Positions 1-9,690 of a stretch of DNA of 26,563 nt are shown here, piece after piece; within the stretch, counting starts at the first letter, position 1; each line of letters starts with the position of its first letter. Source of the DNA: Euprymna scolopes. Taxonomy: Eukaryota > Mollusca > Cephalopoda > Sepiida > Sepiolidae. The position numbers and the translations under genes were made by a program. The DNA is taken from positions 44,439,762-44,466,324 of the forward strand of contig CM044511.1 in assembly GCA_024364805.1 (NCBI GenBank), given 5' to 3'. The notes below the pieces were generated by a model. The model was not told where the DNA came from, searched no databases, and worked only from the letters and a program-made list of their open reading frames with translations.

Positions 1-1645
1 ACCTTCACTAGGATAGCTAATTTACAGCACGTATATGAAATATGTTTACCTTTGCGAGGACGGTCAATGTACAACACACATTTAAAATAATTCTACCTAC
101 CCTCAGACGGGTAATTTAAATACGTATATGAAACAATTTAACATACCCTCGACTGGTATTGTACAACATATAAGAGATAATTTCTCTTCCTTTCAAGGCT
201 ACCATATTTCTAAGAAAATTGAAATAATTTTTAGAAGATGGATCATTAGGATTTCCAAATTAATACATTAATACAGTGTATTGGTTAATGATTAATCAAC
301 CCTTGCTTCACCATACATTTCAACATGACTGGGTTTCTTTCCTTCCTTACTATCGGCACTATAATTTTAATAAAAATTATGTCATTTTTTGAAGATGTCT
401 CAAGAGGATTTTCAATTTGTTTTGCAAACACGTCCATTTTTAGACGCTGTGGAATTACTTAATATTATAAAACAACCCAATTCGTAGATTTACGTTTCCT
501 ATAGTGGCAATAGAAAAAACCTTTAGAAAATTCGTAACTGGTTAGTTAACGAATATTTCTTTTATATATTTATTTCCTCGTGTGGCAATTTTTCTGAGAA
601 AATAATCCGGCGTTTGCATTCATACAGAAATCAGTAGATTTCGTTCGTCATTTTACAATTTTCTTAACGTGTAGGTACTGGGTTCAATTCCTTGTTGATC
701 CTACACATTTTTTCCTCTTTTTTTTATAAAATGTTATTTATTTATGAAAGCGAGTTTATAGCATTTATTTAATATCGGCTACTCTTTTCGCTTCTGTGCG
801 AAAAGGAATTTTTGTTAGCACTTTATTTGTTTAGCGAAATCGTTTTCTTCTTCTTCGACGTGCAGTGAAAATATTATTTTAAACGGAATTGAATCCGAAG
901 TTTATTTTAATTTGTGCAAATACTCGCTTTAGCCAATAAAATATATCATTAATTTTTGCAGATTTTTTTTTCTTTTTTCCAACGGTATTGCCTTTTACCC
1001 ATAATCGTATTAGCAAGACATGCTTTTTAGAATGACAAAGTTTTTTGGTATATACTAAAAACTTGGTCTCATTAATTAAGTAATAATACATCTCCACGCG
1101 TCTTATGAGTTCTGTTTTAGCTCTTAGTTTACTTTTTAGTTTTTAACAGCAATATAATGCTTTCTGACGATGCCTTTGTAAAATCCTTTTTTCGGCAAAA
1201 TTGTTATCCTTTTTTCGAAACTTTCTTTATCCGGATTTTTACGCTCGTATATTATTTTTTCTAACGTAGACACGTAGATTTTCCGTTCTTCACCGAAATT
1301 TTGAAAAATAAATACTCTTGAATTTTCGAATTTCCTCCGGGTGTAGGAAATTTCTTTCGAATATCCGCGAGTGTTCTTTTTTCTTGAATCATTTCGCTCA
1401 TCAAATGCGGTCTTCCAGGTCTTTGGAGTGAATTCGTTGCTCGAATATTCGTCATTCAGTTGTTAGCAATTATAGTAGATTAATTAGGGAAGTTCTTGAA
1501 TCGTCCTCGTCAGCCAGTTGTAGAGCCGTGCTAAGGTTTACAACTGAAAGAAACCACATGTAGTATAAAGTGTACCGAATATAATATGTATTTATCATAA
1601 AGAATGCAGGAGCCAATAAAGTGATATGAGAGGAACGTGTTCGTA
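1..1645. other. AT-rich stretch without a recognisable gene
   Basis: No reading frame here resembles a known protein. Short open frames on the minus strand (879-1097, 1261-1455, 1470-1661) have no recognisable domain and lie in AT-rich sequence, so I treat them as chance. At the left edge, two diverged copies of a unit of about 91 bp can be seen, both starting with cgtatatgaaa (near 31 and 122) and both containing tgtacaaca further on. A T-arm-like string, gggttcaattcc, lies near 680 but has no matching tRNA body. Confidence 0.5.
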
Positions 1646-1667
1646 GCATGCGGTTAAACATGGTATG
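1646..1667. repeat. Left direct repeat flanking the LINE (candidate target-site duplication)
   Basis: These 22 bases match 7401-7422 with one mismatch (c versus g at the sixth base). The repeat begins gcatg and ends catggtatg. Weaker similarity continues to about 1682 (tatttagt at 1670-1677, matched at 7431-7438), with a gap of 7 to 8 bases. Its position just outside the LINE 3' hairpin fits a target-site duplication. Confidence 0.7.
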
Positions 1668-1686
1668 TTTATTTAGTGTCTGGCCC

Positions 1687-1716
1687 AGGCCCTGGCATTA
1701 TCTACTGCCAGAGCCT
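1687..1716 (-). promoter_or_regulatory. 3'-terminal stem-loop of the LINE RNA
   Basis: ctggca at 1692-1697 pairs perfectly with tgccag at 1706-1711 around an 8-base loop. After one mismatch (1691/1712), four more pairs form (1687-1690 with 1713-1716). The stem has 10 pairs with one mismatch and sits a few bases from the LINE 3' end. Several LINE families use a 3' hairpin as the site where reverse transcriptase binds its own RNA. That role is inferred here. Confidence 0.55.
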
Positions 1717-2499
1717 CATTTGGGGTCCAAACTACTTTGGCATGAATCCGGGGAAGTAGGGGAGTCGCGGGTCATTCTAACTAAGAGCTAGGTCTTTGAA
1801 AAGACTTTATTAGGTTCTCCACGCTAAAACACTATCACCATAATACCTCATTCTTTACCATAAAGTTTATCTACTTAAAATCTCCCCAGCGTATGTGGCG
1901 GCTTTATATACAAGAACTAGAACAAAGAATATTTACAATTAAACAAAAATAAAATGTATATACAAACAAAACATTTTTTTTTTTATTTTCAATGAGGAAT
2001 GAGATGATGGGGAGGGGGCAGGTTAGTATACACACAAAAAGAAAGAAAACGAAAATAACTACACAGAATGCCGATGGGGGCGGGTTAGTAAGGGATATTC
2101 CCAACCTACTTCTAAATATAGAGCGCCCACTGTCCTCCGGTCCTGAAAGTCGAAAGAAATCAGGTCGTTCCCTAGTGGGGAGTGGGGGACCTAGGGACGA
2201 TATTTTCAAAAACAAATTAGAAAGGGATTGGTGATATAGGGGATGGGTGACTTCTTCCAAGATAATTGTACGTATAGAAGCAGCGGACCGGGGACATAAC
2301 AAAGGGTGGACTGGGCATCTTTGGACACTCTCCTAGTACCGATGAAAAATAAAATCGGGAACATGATCCACTATCATATTTGCCCTAGTCTAATAAAAGC
2401 ATTTTCCATTCGCAGTGGTTAAGACCTAACTAACCCTACTCTACAACCTTCGCTCGGGGCTGGGTTCCGTAGAACCTTAGCACCGCCGGACCAATACTA
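1717..2499 (-). other. 3' UTR of the Tx1-clade LINE
   Basis: This stretch lies between the ORF2 stop and the terminal hairpin. An open frame of 132 codons on the minus strand (1904-2302) falls inside it, but it shows no domain and runs through low-complexity sequence. I regard it as chance. The plus strand here is rich in short G-runs (for example near 2005, 2075 and 2177), so the LINE transcript would be C-rich. Confidence 0.6.
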
Positions 2500-5400
2500 C
2501 TAGGGTGGGAAAACAAACTCAAACCTAGCGCCTTGTCGGATGCACAAACTAGTGTTGTGCACCCATCTCCTATCGAAGTCTATGCGATGCAATCTTTTCC
2601 AATCGCATCTGATCTTTATTTTTAGCTGATGCTTAAAATAAGCGATCAGATCCCGATCCGAAACAGATTCAACCCCATATAAAATGTTAATACGTATAAG
2701 CGACATCACGTCACTAACCTAGCTACAGCTAGGATCGCTAGAAAAACCAACCGTTTCTTCCCAGTGAACGTGGTTCCATGTTGTCGAAGACGTACTCGGC
2801 CGCTCGGGGTCGATGCAGGCCGTTACCTCTCCGACGTACTCCCAGAGCCTCCGAACTCCGCTGCAAAGAAAATAGGTGTGATCCCTTGTTTCTTCCTCAT
2901 CCTCTTCGCAGCGGGGCAAAAGGGAACGTATTCATCCCGCCTGTAGTCCCTGGCAAGCATCGCAAAAGTGGCAGCCCATTCCGGACAAGCCTCGATGTCA
3001 ATGAAAATTCGGAATTATTTATGTACCTTCTGGCTGGAGCCCAATTCCACTGAGAGAGGACCTCTTCCCTCGACATGTGCAGCCGCTCAACCAGCAGATC
3101 GTTAGAGGTCCCCACCACTAAATCCCGATATAGCCTCCTCCTTGGCCGTGCAAGGTCACTGAACCCCGACAATGCCCTAAGGGCGGTTCGGCATTCCGAA
3201 AAGAACTGCTGTTCCCCCATCGGTCTTCTGTGACCTTCAACTGCAGGGGCGGATATCAGTTGTGGAAAAGATTGCTCCACAACTGGTACCCAGTGACGTT
3301 CCTCAAGCAATGTCCGACTCAGGAATGCTAATCTTTCCTCGAACTTATGACTTAACAAGTCTGGCATTCCCAAGCCTCCCTCGCGGAATTTCTGTGTACA
3401 GACCTGTACATGGACATACGGCTTCCCTCCTTTCCAAAGAATTTGAAAAGGAGTTGCTCTAAAGCCTTACAGCGGTCCGAAGGAAGAGGAAGTACTGAGA
3501 AGCAGTAAAGGATCCGCGAAAAGACGTAAGTTGTTCACCCCTCCGCACGGCCATCAGGGACAATCCTCTGCGAATCTAAGTACTTACTGACGACTCGAAC
3601 TTCGTCTGCACTTCCGACCTATTTTTGTCCAGCTGGAGCCCAGGCCCGACCCACACTCCGAGAATCTTTACCAGGCCATCCGTCCATCCGAAATCACCTG
3701 GAAGGTAGTTTACACCGGTCCAGGCGTCCAACTGCAAACCAACAGACTTGCTGCGATTGACTACGGCCCCTGTGACTTCTTCATACTCAGCGACCGGCTC
3801 CATCATCGCTTTCAGACACCCTGAAAAATTGTCCGCCAGGCAGAGCTATACCGCGCAGAACTGATCTAACCGCCTCGTCCCTTAACTTGCGAAGGAAGGG
3901 TTCCAACGCCAGGACATACAACAAAGGCGACAGCGGACAACCCTGGCGCACCGAATGAGAGACCCCAAAGGACTCCGACAACCTACCGTTTACTTGTACC
4001 GCTACCGCAGGATTACGTTACAGAACAGAGACTTGCTTGCGGAAGTCTGAGTCAAAGCCAGCGGTCTCCATATATTTCAAGAGACCATGATAGACCCTAT
4101 CGAACGCTTTGGACTGATCTTAATTGATCAGCGCGGCTCTTGTGTTGTTTTCTAACCCTTCTATGATCGTGCGCACCAAGTGCAAATTGTTTTGAATCGA
4201 TCTCCCCTTCACAGAGCATTCTGGTCCGGTTCGACCTAGTCACCGATAACAACCTGCAGTCGGTTTGCAAGAACGCGGGACAAAATTTTCAACTCTATGT
4301 TTAGCAGAGTGATGGGCCTATAACCATCTAATCCTCTCCACCATGCCACTCTCTTTTTTAAATATCGTGACCACTCCTTTGGTTACCTGCACAGGGATGG
4401 ATCCCTGAACATACCAGTGGTTGAACACACCCTTCAGATGAGGAACAAACATGGGCGACAGCCTCAAATGCAGTTCGTAGGGCAGACTATCGAGCCCCGG
4501 AGATTAGTTATGGCCAACCTGCCTCCATGCAGTAATGACCACACGCTCTGTAACCCTCCTACCACAGCTAGCTGCTCGAGTCCCAGTAAGGCGGGGCGAG
4601 CCGGCTAAATAGCTTGCAAACTCCTGGGCGCAGAGTCTGGATAGTTTGGTAAAGCGCTTCTCCAAATATTGCCAAAACCCATTGCAAATTTCCCAAGTCG
4701 ATACGAGGGTGTGTCCTTCCATGTTTTTCACATTCCGAATGTACCCATCCTAGCCGCGTCTTAAGACGACACCACTCTCAACAGCGTCAACGTTCACAGC
4801 ATCGTTAGAGACCCTTGTAACCTAGATCAAGCTACTTGACCTTCATAACGGTTGCTAACCAAGCGCTGGAGGTCCCCCTTAACAAATGCTATCTCTAGGA
4901 GATCCCCACCAGCCACCGCCCAGCTCAGCCTATCATCTAAGTGCGTTTTCGTTCGCGTCCTAGTTGAAGCGAGGATTTGGCTATATTGTACGCAAAACGC
5001 CTAATAGTGGCCTTAAGTTTAACCCACCAGCTACTCCCGGTAACAGCACCCACTACCTCCTGCTGAATTAGTGTTGTCAGCTGTTCCCGGAATTCGGCTG
5101 TCTCCAATAAGGAGGCGTTCAACCTCCATGACCCAGCCAACATAGGCCTATTACCGACTCTCTAACGGGGCAGTACTAATTTATGGTCGGAATGACCTAG
5201 CCAGTGGAACATGGGACAAGATAAGAAATCTATTTCGCCTCTTCTAACATCCTATCCAAGCAGGTACTTGGACGGGAGGCCATATGATTCTGCCACGTCC
5301 ACATCTTTCTCCCCGGGTGATCCAGACGGAATCTGTCGACAAGATCGCACAAGGGCATCAGGTCAGACAGGTTGCATTCACATCTTTCATACTCTCTATC

Positions 5401-5861
5401 CTTCCCGACCTTATCTATCATGGGGTATAGGATTGCATTCCGGTACCCCATTAAAACTACCCGCTCCAGACCCGCCGATAGAAGCACCTTCACCTGCAGA
5501 AAACGGAAACCCTCTTTCCAGCGATATTGGGCGCGTAAACAGCCAAAATCCGAAACTTACCGCTTTTAACGGCAACATCAACCACGACCAGCCTTCCATG
5601 AGCGTCCGCCTGGACTACAGTAACCGTCGCTGCTAGGGTGCGACTTACTTGCATAGAAACACCACGACTACGAGAATTGTCCTATGCTTAGTAAACGTCA
5701 AAGTCGTTCACCAGCACATCGCAATCCCAGGGCCCAACAAAGTTGGTTTCCTCTATTGCAGCTATATCTACCTCAAGGGCCACGAGATCCCTCAGCACGC
5801 GAGCAGCCTTCCTTCGGGATATTATGCCCCTTGTATTTAAACAAGCTAGGTTAAAGTTCAT
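2500..5861 (-). pseudogene. LINE ORF2: endonuclease-reverse transcriptase, broken
   Basis: ORF2 of the Tx1-clade element would make the nicking endonuclease and reverse transcriptase that copy the LINE RNA at the target site. The chosen start is the ATG at 5861-5859, followed by MNFNLACLNTRG, a normal N-terminus for the apurinic-like endonuclease. Endonuclease landmarks are EETNF (5753 downward), VLMGYRNAIL near 5440 (where the family usually has GDWNAI, so an active-site aspartate is changed) and HSDHK at 5194-5180. The reverse transcriptase shows LLNIELKILSRVLANRL near 4270, DQSKAFDR near 4110 and VRQGCPLSPLLYVLAL near 3930. About 16 codons carrying YADD are missing next to 3820. Downstream are SVGLQLDAWTG, ILGVWVGPG, a long intact piece at 2897-3373, an RCEEDEE...H...C zinc-finger remnant near 2890, and the C-terminus ending FEFVFPP at 2500. 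Frame changes and stops are spread along the whole length. Confidence 0.85.
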
Positions 5862-6018
5862 TGTGTCCCTAACTAGTAATATTACTCAATCACGGATCTA
5901 AAGATCTAGGAGATGCGGACGTTAAAGTCTTAGGCGAGACTGCCCGTGAGCAGATCCGACGTAAACTGTCCGTCTCGTGATAGTCCCCGACGTCCAGGAG
6001 AAGGTTAGTTTTAAGGCT

Positions 6019-7065
6019 CTAAGGCCTGGAGCATCGGGGAAATTCCTCGGGTTGGTTACTCCTTTTTTCTTCTTCGTCAGTTGCTCCAGGCTCCTAGAGA
6101 GCGTTTTTATCAGCCATTAAGGTCCCCAATGACCTAGTTACTATCTGTTTGCATATTCTTTCTCCAAGCCCAAAAGGGAATTTCCTTGTTTTCAGCTCCC
6201 TCTCGACTAGAACGGGACAATTGTCTTCGTTGACGGAGACCTCCCCGGGACCCTCTTTAGGGGTGTTAAATAGGGGATTGGTGGACGGAACTTCTTATGT
6301 TGGGCGAGGGGTAGGCGTCGTAAGAAGTTCAGCAATCTCGTCTTTCGTGTTGTCTTTATCTTTCTTTTCCATTATCTTTCTTTCTCTTGCTGTTTGGTTT
6401 TGGGTCTCTCGCCCTCTTCCTCCGACTCCGACGAGCTCGTTGCGAGCTTTCTCTTGCAGGAGCCTGCTACCGCCCTATATGTGCTCGGTGAGGTTGCATC
6501 TGCTTTTTTTTTCTTTTTAGTAACCACTTTCCTCAACGTTTCTCCGGGTTCCTCGTCATTTTCTTTTTTAATGGAAGTTTCCTTCAGAGCTGCTTTTTCT
6601 ACCGGCTTCATTGGTGGTTGCTTTTCTGAGCAGAATTTGGCCATGTGGCCAGGCTTATGACAATGCAAACAATGTGGTCTCCTACCCTCACTGACATTGT
6701 CCAGTCCTCACAAGTTAGCTGCGCTGGTATGTCTGGGAAGCCTTTTCGATCGACCCGGACCTGAATTTTGTATGCACCAGTCATCAGATTCCTGGGACCC
6801 CTGACTGGATTGACAACTTCTACTTCGCATATTGGGCCAAGATAGCTCCCATTTGGTCTTCGCATAGGAAGCATGGAACCCCAAATACCGTCACTACTGG
6901 GGCACGACCGGGTGTGTTACCCCCCAACACGGACACGGACACGGACAATGATGTTCCACCGGTAGTGGCAACCCCCGCTACGGACGGACGGGACCCTGGA
7001 TCCTGACCTCCCCCAGGCCGAGCGTTAAGGACGCCCCCTCGTTTGGGCGGAAAAGCCCTATCCAT
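6019..7065 (-). pseudogene. LINE ORF1: zinc-knuckle RNA-binding protein, broken
   Basis: ORF1 proteins of Tx1-type LINEs bind the element's RNA. The first ATG in the open frame is at 7065-7063 (MDRAFPPKRGG). The protein then has a Gly/Pro/Ser-rich N-terminal part, a middle piece (PICEVEVVNPVRG, GAYKIQVRVDRKGFPDIP) and a single CCHC zinc knuckle, CLHCHKPGHMAKFC, at 6671-6630 with the spacing C-x2-C-x4-H-x4-C. After it comes a charged tail with a lysine run (KKKKKADA) and an acidic serine-rich stretch (SSSESEEEGE). The last in-frame piece ends SRP followed by a stop at 6021-6019. At least two frame changes are visible, one near 6880 and one just upstream of the zinc knuckle near 6690. A stop also occurs inside the C-terminal tail near 6100. 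ORF1 is separated from ORF2 by about 157 bp. Confidence 0.75.
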
Positions 7066-7400
7066 TTGGTGGCCTACCACTTAGCGGAGACCCGTCGATT
7101 TTGAGCTAGAGGGGCCTTCGCCTAAAAAGGCAAGTCAATCACCCCTAGACCGGGCGACTGCTTAAGTCTTCACTTAGCACGGTACTATCTGAAAATTTAA
7201 AAAAAAAAACAGTTAATGGCCCTAGGTTGGCAAAGAGAGAGAAGATAGAAAAGCTTTAAGGACCTCACCACCAAAGAATGGAGTCGGTTCTTAAAAAAAG
7301 CAAGAAAAACGTAGGCTACGAGTGGTCAGGATTTTTTTCAAAAATTGTATGCTGCCGGAACAGATACCAAATTAGAAAAAATACAGGCCGCAATTCAATC
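7066..7400 (-). other. 5' UTR of the Tx1-clade LINE
   Basis: This is non-coding sequence between ORF1 and the right flanking repeat. It contains an A-run at about 7199-7210 on the plus strand and no open frame worth reporting. The LINE's internal promoter would be expected here, but I see no motif that identifies it. Confidence 0.5.
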
Positions 7401-7422
7401 GCATGGGGTTAAACATGGTATG
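7401..7422. repeat. Right direct repeat flanking the LINE (candidate target-site duplication)
   Basis: This is the partner of 1646-1667 and agrees at 21 of 22 positions. It lies about 335 bp beyond the ORF1 start codon, where a LINE 5' end would be expected on the minus strand. Confidence 0.7.
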
Positions 7423-7566
7423 AATGTCTCTATTTAGTCTCTGAAATCAGTGGGATTCATAGGATTAGTTGATTCCACTTAATTCTTTAATAGGGGTGAT
7501 TTGCACCCACAACATTTATAAGACATTTAGAGTGGTTTCATGCCTTTTCTGGAGTAATGTTTTATC
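7423..7566. other. Short unassigned stretch between LINE and tandem-repeat block
   Basis: About 140 bp with no gene. Its first bases (to about 7443) resemble the bases following the left flanking repeat. Confidence 0.4.
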
Positions 7567-7604
7567 TATCACATTCAATCCTGACGACGCCGGGCCTTCT
7601 GCCA

Positions 7605-7661
<57 letters not shown>

Positions 7662-7826
7662 TGTCTCATTAAGTCCTAGGCCACGTCGAGTTTTCTGCTA
7701 GTGTATATTTCCACCTGTCTCATTCAATCCTGCACGACGCCAGGGCCTTTTGCTAGTATATATTCCCACTTGTCTTTTTCAATTCCGGACCACATCTTAC
7801 CTTCTACTAGTATATAGTTCAATCAC
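7567..7826. repeat. Tandem array A, unit about 55 bp, four copies
   Basis: Four diverged units share cattcaatcctg, acgacgcc, gggcctt and ctgctagtatatat. The cattcaatc landmark falls near 7572, 7667, 7723 and 7777, giving a spacing of 54-56 bp where the microsatellite has not intervened. The first unit is lengthened by a (TA)n tract. Confidence 0.8.
7606..7657. repeat. (TA)26 microsatellite inside array A
   Basis: A pure TA run of 52 bases sits exactly where the other array A units have the short string agtatatat. It looks like local expansion of bases already present in the unit. Confidence 0.95.
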
Positions 7827-8197
7827 CACACTATCAAAAATATACATGCAGGAAACTAATGTTTAACTCGTAAACTTTTTCAGCCATTTCCGGGACCTAC
7901 TTCATATCCCCGCACCCCACTGTTTAAAGTATACATGACATAAAGTAATGCTTCAATTGTAAGATGTTTCAGCCATTGCGGGACTGACTTCATATATACT
8001 GTTAAAAATATATATGACATAAAGCAATGTTTAAATCTAACCATTTCCGGTATTGACTTCATATCCGCCACCTCACTGTTAAAAAATATATATGTAATAA
8101 AGTAATGTTTAAATCGCAAAATTTTTCAGCGATTTTCGGGACTGACTCCATATCCCAGACAGTACTTGTAAAATATGTAAAAATCTGATTCATATGC
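7827..8197. repeat. Tandem array B, unit about 88 bp, left part
   Basis: Units share cactgttaaaaatatatatg, cataaagtaatgttt, tcagccatttccggg and gacttcatatcccc. The tcagcc landmark falls at about 7881, 7970 and 8127, with one shortened unit between the last two. A further worn partial unit runs to about 8197, where array C begins. Confidence 0.8.
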
Positions 8198-9590
8198 CCC
8201 GCCCAACAGATAATGAGCAAGCTCAATGTTGCTTAACTTTGGTGATCTGCATAAACAATTTGGTATTCCGAAGTCACCACCCATCTGATAAAGACTAAGT
8301 TCACTATTGCTTAACTTTGGTGATCTATATAAAGTATTTGGTATGTCCAAGTAGTCAACGGTCTGATAATGACTAAGCTCAGTGTTGCTTATCTTTAATG
8401 ATCTACAAAAATATTTGGTATTTCTAAATAATAACCCATCAAATAATGACTAAGCTGAATGTTGCTTAACGTTGATGATCTACATAAAGCATTTGATATT
8501 CTGAAGTAGTCCTCTATATGATAATGATAAAGCTTAACGTTGCTGAACTTTTACGATCTTCATAAGATATTTGGTATTCCCAAGCAGTAACCCATTTTAT
8601 AATGGCCAAGATCAATGTTACTTAACATTTGTTATCTACATAAAAGATTTGGAATTCCCAAGTTGTCACCCATCTGATAACAACTAAGTTCAATGTTCTT
8701 AATTGTGGTGAATTACATAAAGCATTTGCTATTTCCATGTAGTTACCCATCTGATAATGAGGAAGTCTAATGTTGCTTAACTTTGATTATCTACATAATG
8801 GATTTGGAATTCTCAATTAGACACCTATCTGATAATGAACAAGCGCAATGTTGCTTAACTTTGCCCATCTGCATAAAGTATTTCAAATTCCCCAGTAATT
8901 ACTCATCTGATGATAACCAAGCCTTATCTTGCTTTACTTTGGTTATCTATATAAAATATTATGTGTTCCCAGGTAGTCACCTAACTATTGCTGATCAAGC
9001 TGAATGTTTCTTAATTGGTGATCTACATAAAGCATTCAGTATTCCGAAGCAAGCACCCATCTGAAAATGACCAAGTTCACCGTTTCTTAACGTTGGTGAT
9101 CTCCATAACATAACCCATTTGGTATTCAGAAAGTCACCCATCTGAGAATAACCAAGTTCAATGTTGCTTAACTTTGGTCATCTGCATAAAGTATTTAGTA
9201 TTCTCAAGTAGTCACCCATCTGATGATGACCGAACCTAATTTTGCTTAACATTGGTTATCTACATAGTGTATATGGTATTCCAAGTAGTCACGCATCTGA
9301 TAGTGACCAAGCTCAATGTTGCTCAACATAACGCATTTGGTATTCCGCAGTAGTTATCCATCTGATTATTTACCAAGCTGAATGTTACTTAACTTTGATG
9401 ATCTACACAAAGCGTTTGGTAATTCCAAGTTGTCACCCATCTTATAATGATCAAGTTCAATGTGTTTAACTTTGGTGATTTACATAAAGCATTTGCCATT
9501 ACCCTGTGGTTACGCCTCTGAGGGTGACCAACCTCAACGTTGCTTAGTTTTGATGATCTACATAAAGCATTTGTTATTCCCAAGTAATCT
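8198..9590. repeat. Tandem array C, unit about 77 bp, about 18 copies
   Basis: About eighteen imperfect units lie head to tail. Each has ctgataatgaccaag, then caatgttgcttaac, tttggtgatctacat, aaagcatttggtattc and ccaagtagtcaccc. The ctgataatga landmark recurs near 8207, 8284, 8362, 8671, 8750, 8829, 9060, 9220 and 9442, among others, giving a mean spacing of about 77 bp. Units differ by substitutions and small indels, and one or two have lost 10-15 bp (for example near 9330). The period is close to 26 codons and the minus strand is open in places (8126-8350, 9389-9583), but the frame is not kept across the array, so it is not coding. Confidence 0.92.
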
Positions 9591-9690
9591 TTAACATAAA
9601 TATAAAATAAAGTATTTTAGAACGTAAACCGCTTCAACCATTTCCGGAATTAACTCCACATCCCCACTGTTCTTAAAATATAAAATATTA
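9591..9690. repeat. Array B unit on the right side of array C
   Basis: Immediately after array C, a single array B unit resumes: aaataaagtattttag, then caaccatttccgg, aactccacatccccac and tgttcttaaaatataaa. It restarts at the beginning of a unit, while the left part stops at the end of one. Confidence 0.7.

Larger units (their letters stand above)
1646..7422 (-). mobile_element. Tx1-clade non-LTR retrotransposon (LINE), near full length, inactive
   Basis: This is a two-ORF LINE read on the minus strand. From its 5' end it has a 5' UTR (about 7066-7400), ORF1 with a retroviral-type zinc knuckle, ORF2 with an apurinic-like endonuclease, reverse transcriptase and a C-terminal zinc-finger region, and a 3' UTR of roughly 800 bp ending in a hairpin. 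Protein strings such as VRQGCPLSPLLYVLAL, KILGVWVGPGLQL and LWEYVGEVTA are typical of the Tx1 clade (Xenopus Tx1 and relatives) within the L1 superfamily. Clade assignment is from memory of the family. The coordinates include a 22-bp direct repeat at each end, taken as a target-site duplication. Both ORFs carry several frameshifts and stops, and the catalytic YADD box of the reverse transcriptase has been deleted, so the copy cannot move itself. Base composition is distinctly more GC-rich than the flanks. Confidence 0.88.

Noticed and set aside
660-712. B-box-like gggttcaattcc, possible tRNA or SINE
   Set aside because: The arms do not pair well, and no A box was found upstream at the usual distance.
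2000-2200. G-rich runs, possible G-quadruplex
   Set aside because: Runs of three or more G do not reach four in a compact window, and they lie on the strand opposite to the LINE transcript.
1904-2302. 132-codon open frame on the minus strand
   Set aside because: It lies in the LINE 3' UTR, has no recognisable domain, and has low-complexity hydrophobic composition.
5211-5636. 141-codon plus-strand open frame
   Set aside because: It is antisense to the LINE ORF2 endonuclease, so it is a shadow frame.
6149-6660. Plus-strand open frames of 88-123 codons
   Set aside because: They are antisense to LINE ORF1, mainly over its charged, repetitive tail.
8198-9590. CRISPR-like array
   Set aside because: Whole units are imperfect repeats with no distinct spacers, in a eukaryotic, transposon-rich setting.
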